Source of the DNA: a virus | DNA: 23,640 nt | IMG/VR virus record: IMGVR_UViG_3300046011_004936 | Coordinates: 1-23,640 of that record | Reading direction: 5' to 3' (one strand) | Part shown: positions 23,318-23,640 of the stretch, in pieces | Numbering within the stretch: position 1 is the stretch's first letter | Layout: the number at the start of each line of letters is the position of its first letter | Program-made: the position numbers and the translations under genes | The notes under the pieces: generated by a model | Database searches by the model: none | What the model was told of the DNA's origin: nothing | What the model saw: only the letters and a program-made list of their open reading frames with translations

Positions 23318-23640
23318 CCGGCTGTGCCCCTCGCAATCTTGGCGAAGTGGTTGGCCCTGGCCTGCTCGGTGAAGGCCGGGTCGAAGATCCGGGTCATCTC
23401 CCGGACCTCCTCGTAGTCGACCGAGTAGCCGCCGGCCTCGGCGATGCAGTTCAGCGTGACGCTGACGGCGCCGATTTCCTTGCCCAGCTCACCGACCGGA
23501 CGACTGAAGGTGTTGGAGATGACGACGTGAGCCGTCGCCTCGTCGAGGCCGGCAGCCTGGACACACTCGGCCGCCTCCTCCAGCAGCCGACGTGCCCGTT
23601 CGACCATGTCGATCGCACCCGGCCCGAAGGTGTTGATGGA
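23314..23640 (-). CDS. MazG-like nucleotide pyrophosphohydrolase (5' partial)
   Basis: The frame is open to the right edge; the first internal ATG (23605-23607) gives 97 residues, but the in-frame residues before it (NTFGPGAID) look coding, so the true start is probably outside the window. Numbered from that ATG, LLEEAAECVQAAG (Glu10, Glu11, Glu14) followed by GELGKEIGAVSVTL (Glu40, Glu44) fits the EExxE...E metal-binding plan of MazG-like all-alpha NTP pyrophosphohydrolases. Phage versions may remove unwanted NTPs or lower ppGpp-type alarms. It heads the visible part of a thymidylate cassette on the minus strand, overlapping the next gene by ATGA. The C-terminus (TEQARANHFAKIARG) is a regular helix. 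Confidence 0.72.
   Translation of the reverse strand, partial: SINTFGPGAIDMVERARRLLEEAAECVQAAGLDEATAHVVISNTFSRPVGELGKEIGAVSVTLNCIAEAGGYSVDYEEVREMTRIFDPAFTEQARANHFAKIARGTAG

Noticed and set aside
1-23640. tRNA genes, integrase, attachment sites or lysogeny genes
   Set aside because: None could be recognised on either strand; no cloverleaf or recombinase motif was seen.

Overview
This window is a stretch of late genes from a tailed phage with a long, non-contractile, lambda-like tail (siphovirus). The DNA is GC-rich and coding is very dense. The order tape measure - M - L - K - I - J identifies a lambda-type tail-tip cassette. No integrase, repressor, tRNA, rRNA, CRISPR array or insertion sequence is visible. 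The base composition, the very long tape measure, the fibre style and the MazG-like/ThyX pair would fit a large virulent phage of an alphaproteobacterium such as Caulobacter or a relative. The host is an inference; nothing in the window proves it.

Layout, plus strand. 1-5957: tape measure protein with a TP901-type core and an embedded lytic transglycosylase domain; its start lies before the window. 5975-6433: a small Sec-exported protein of unknown role. 6491-8831: tail-tip genes M, L, an NlpC/P60 peptidase, a JAMM (JAB/MPN) peptidase and I. The last-but-one pair corresponds to the two halves of lambda K, here split and in swapped order. 8831-10453: a gene for an HTH plus calcineurin-like phosphoesterase, placed between I and J. 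10454-10543: a non-coding gap with a long interrupted inverted repeat. 10544-17443: a giant J-like tip/central fibre protein with a calcium-binding type repeat insert and duplicated fibre modules. 17440-20142: a small unknown protein, a fibre with four 111-bp repeats, a second fibre/lectin-like protein and a small acidic protein. 20132-20299: a 55-residue ribbon-helix-helix-like protein. 20335-22127: a lysis cassette (small membrane protein, muramidase, two-helix holin candidate, inner-membrane spanin, outer-membrane lipoprotein spanin).

Layout, minus strand. A strong hairpin terminator at 22183-22210 separates the plus-strand block from a convergent cassette, read from the right edge: MazG-like pyrophosphohydrolase (partial), a small HTH-like protein, and a ThyX-family flavin-dependent thymidylate synthase. 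These would serve nucleotide supply for phage DNA synthesis.

Almost every gene junction from 6937 to 22127, and both minus-strand junctions, overlap as ATGA, TGATG, GTGA, TTGA or TAGTG, so translation is probably coupled along long messages. The few junctions that break this pattern (before M, before J, and before the first lysis gene) lie next to the accessory genes (exported protein, phosphoesterase, RHH protein), which suggests points of insertion or separate control.
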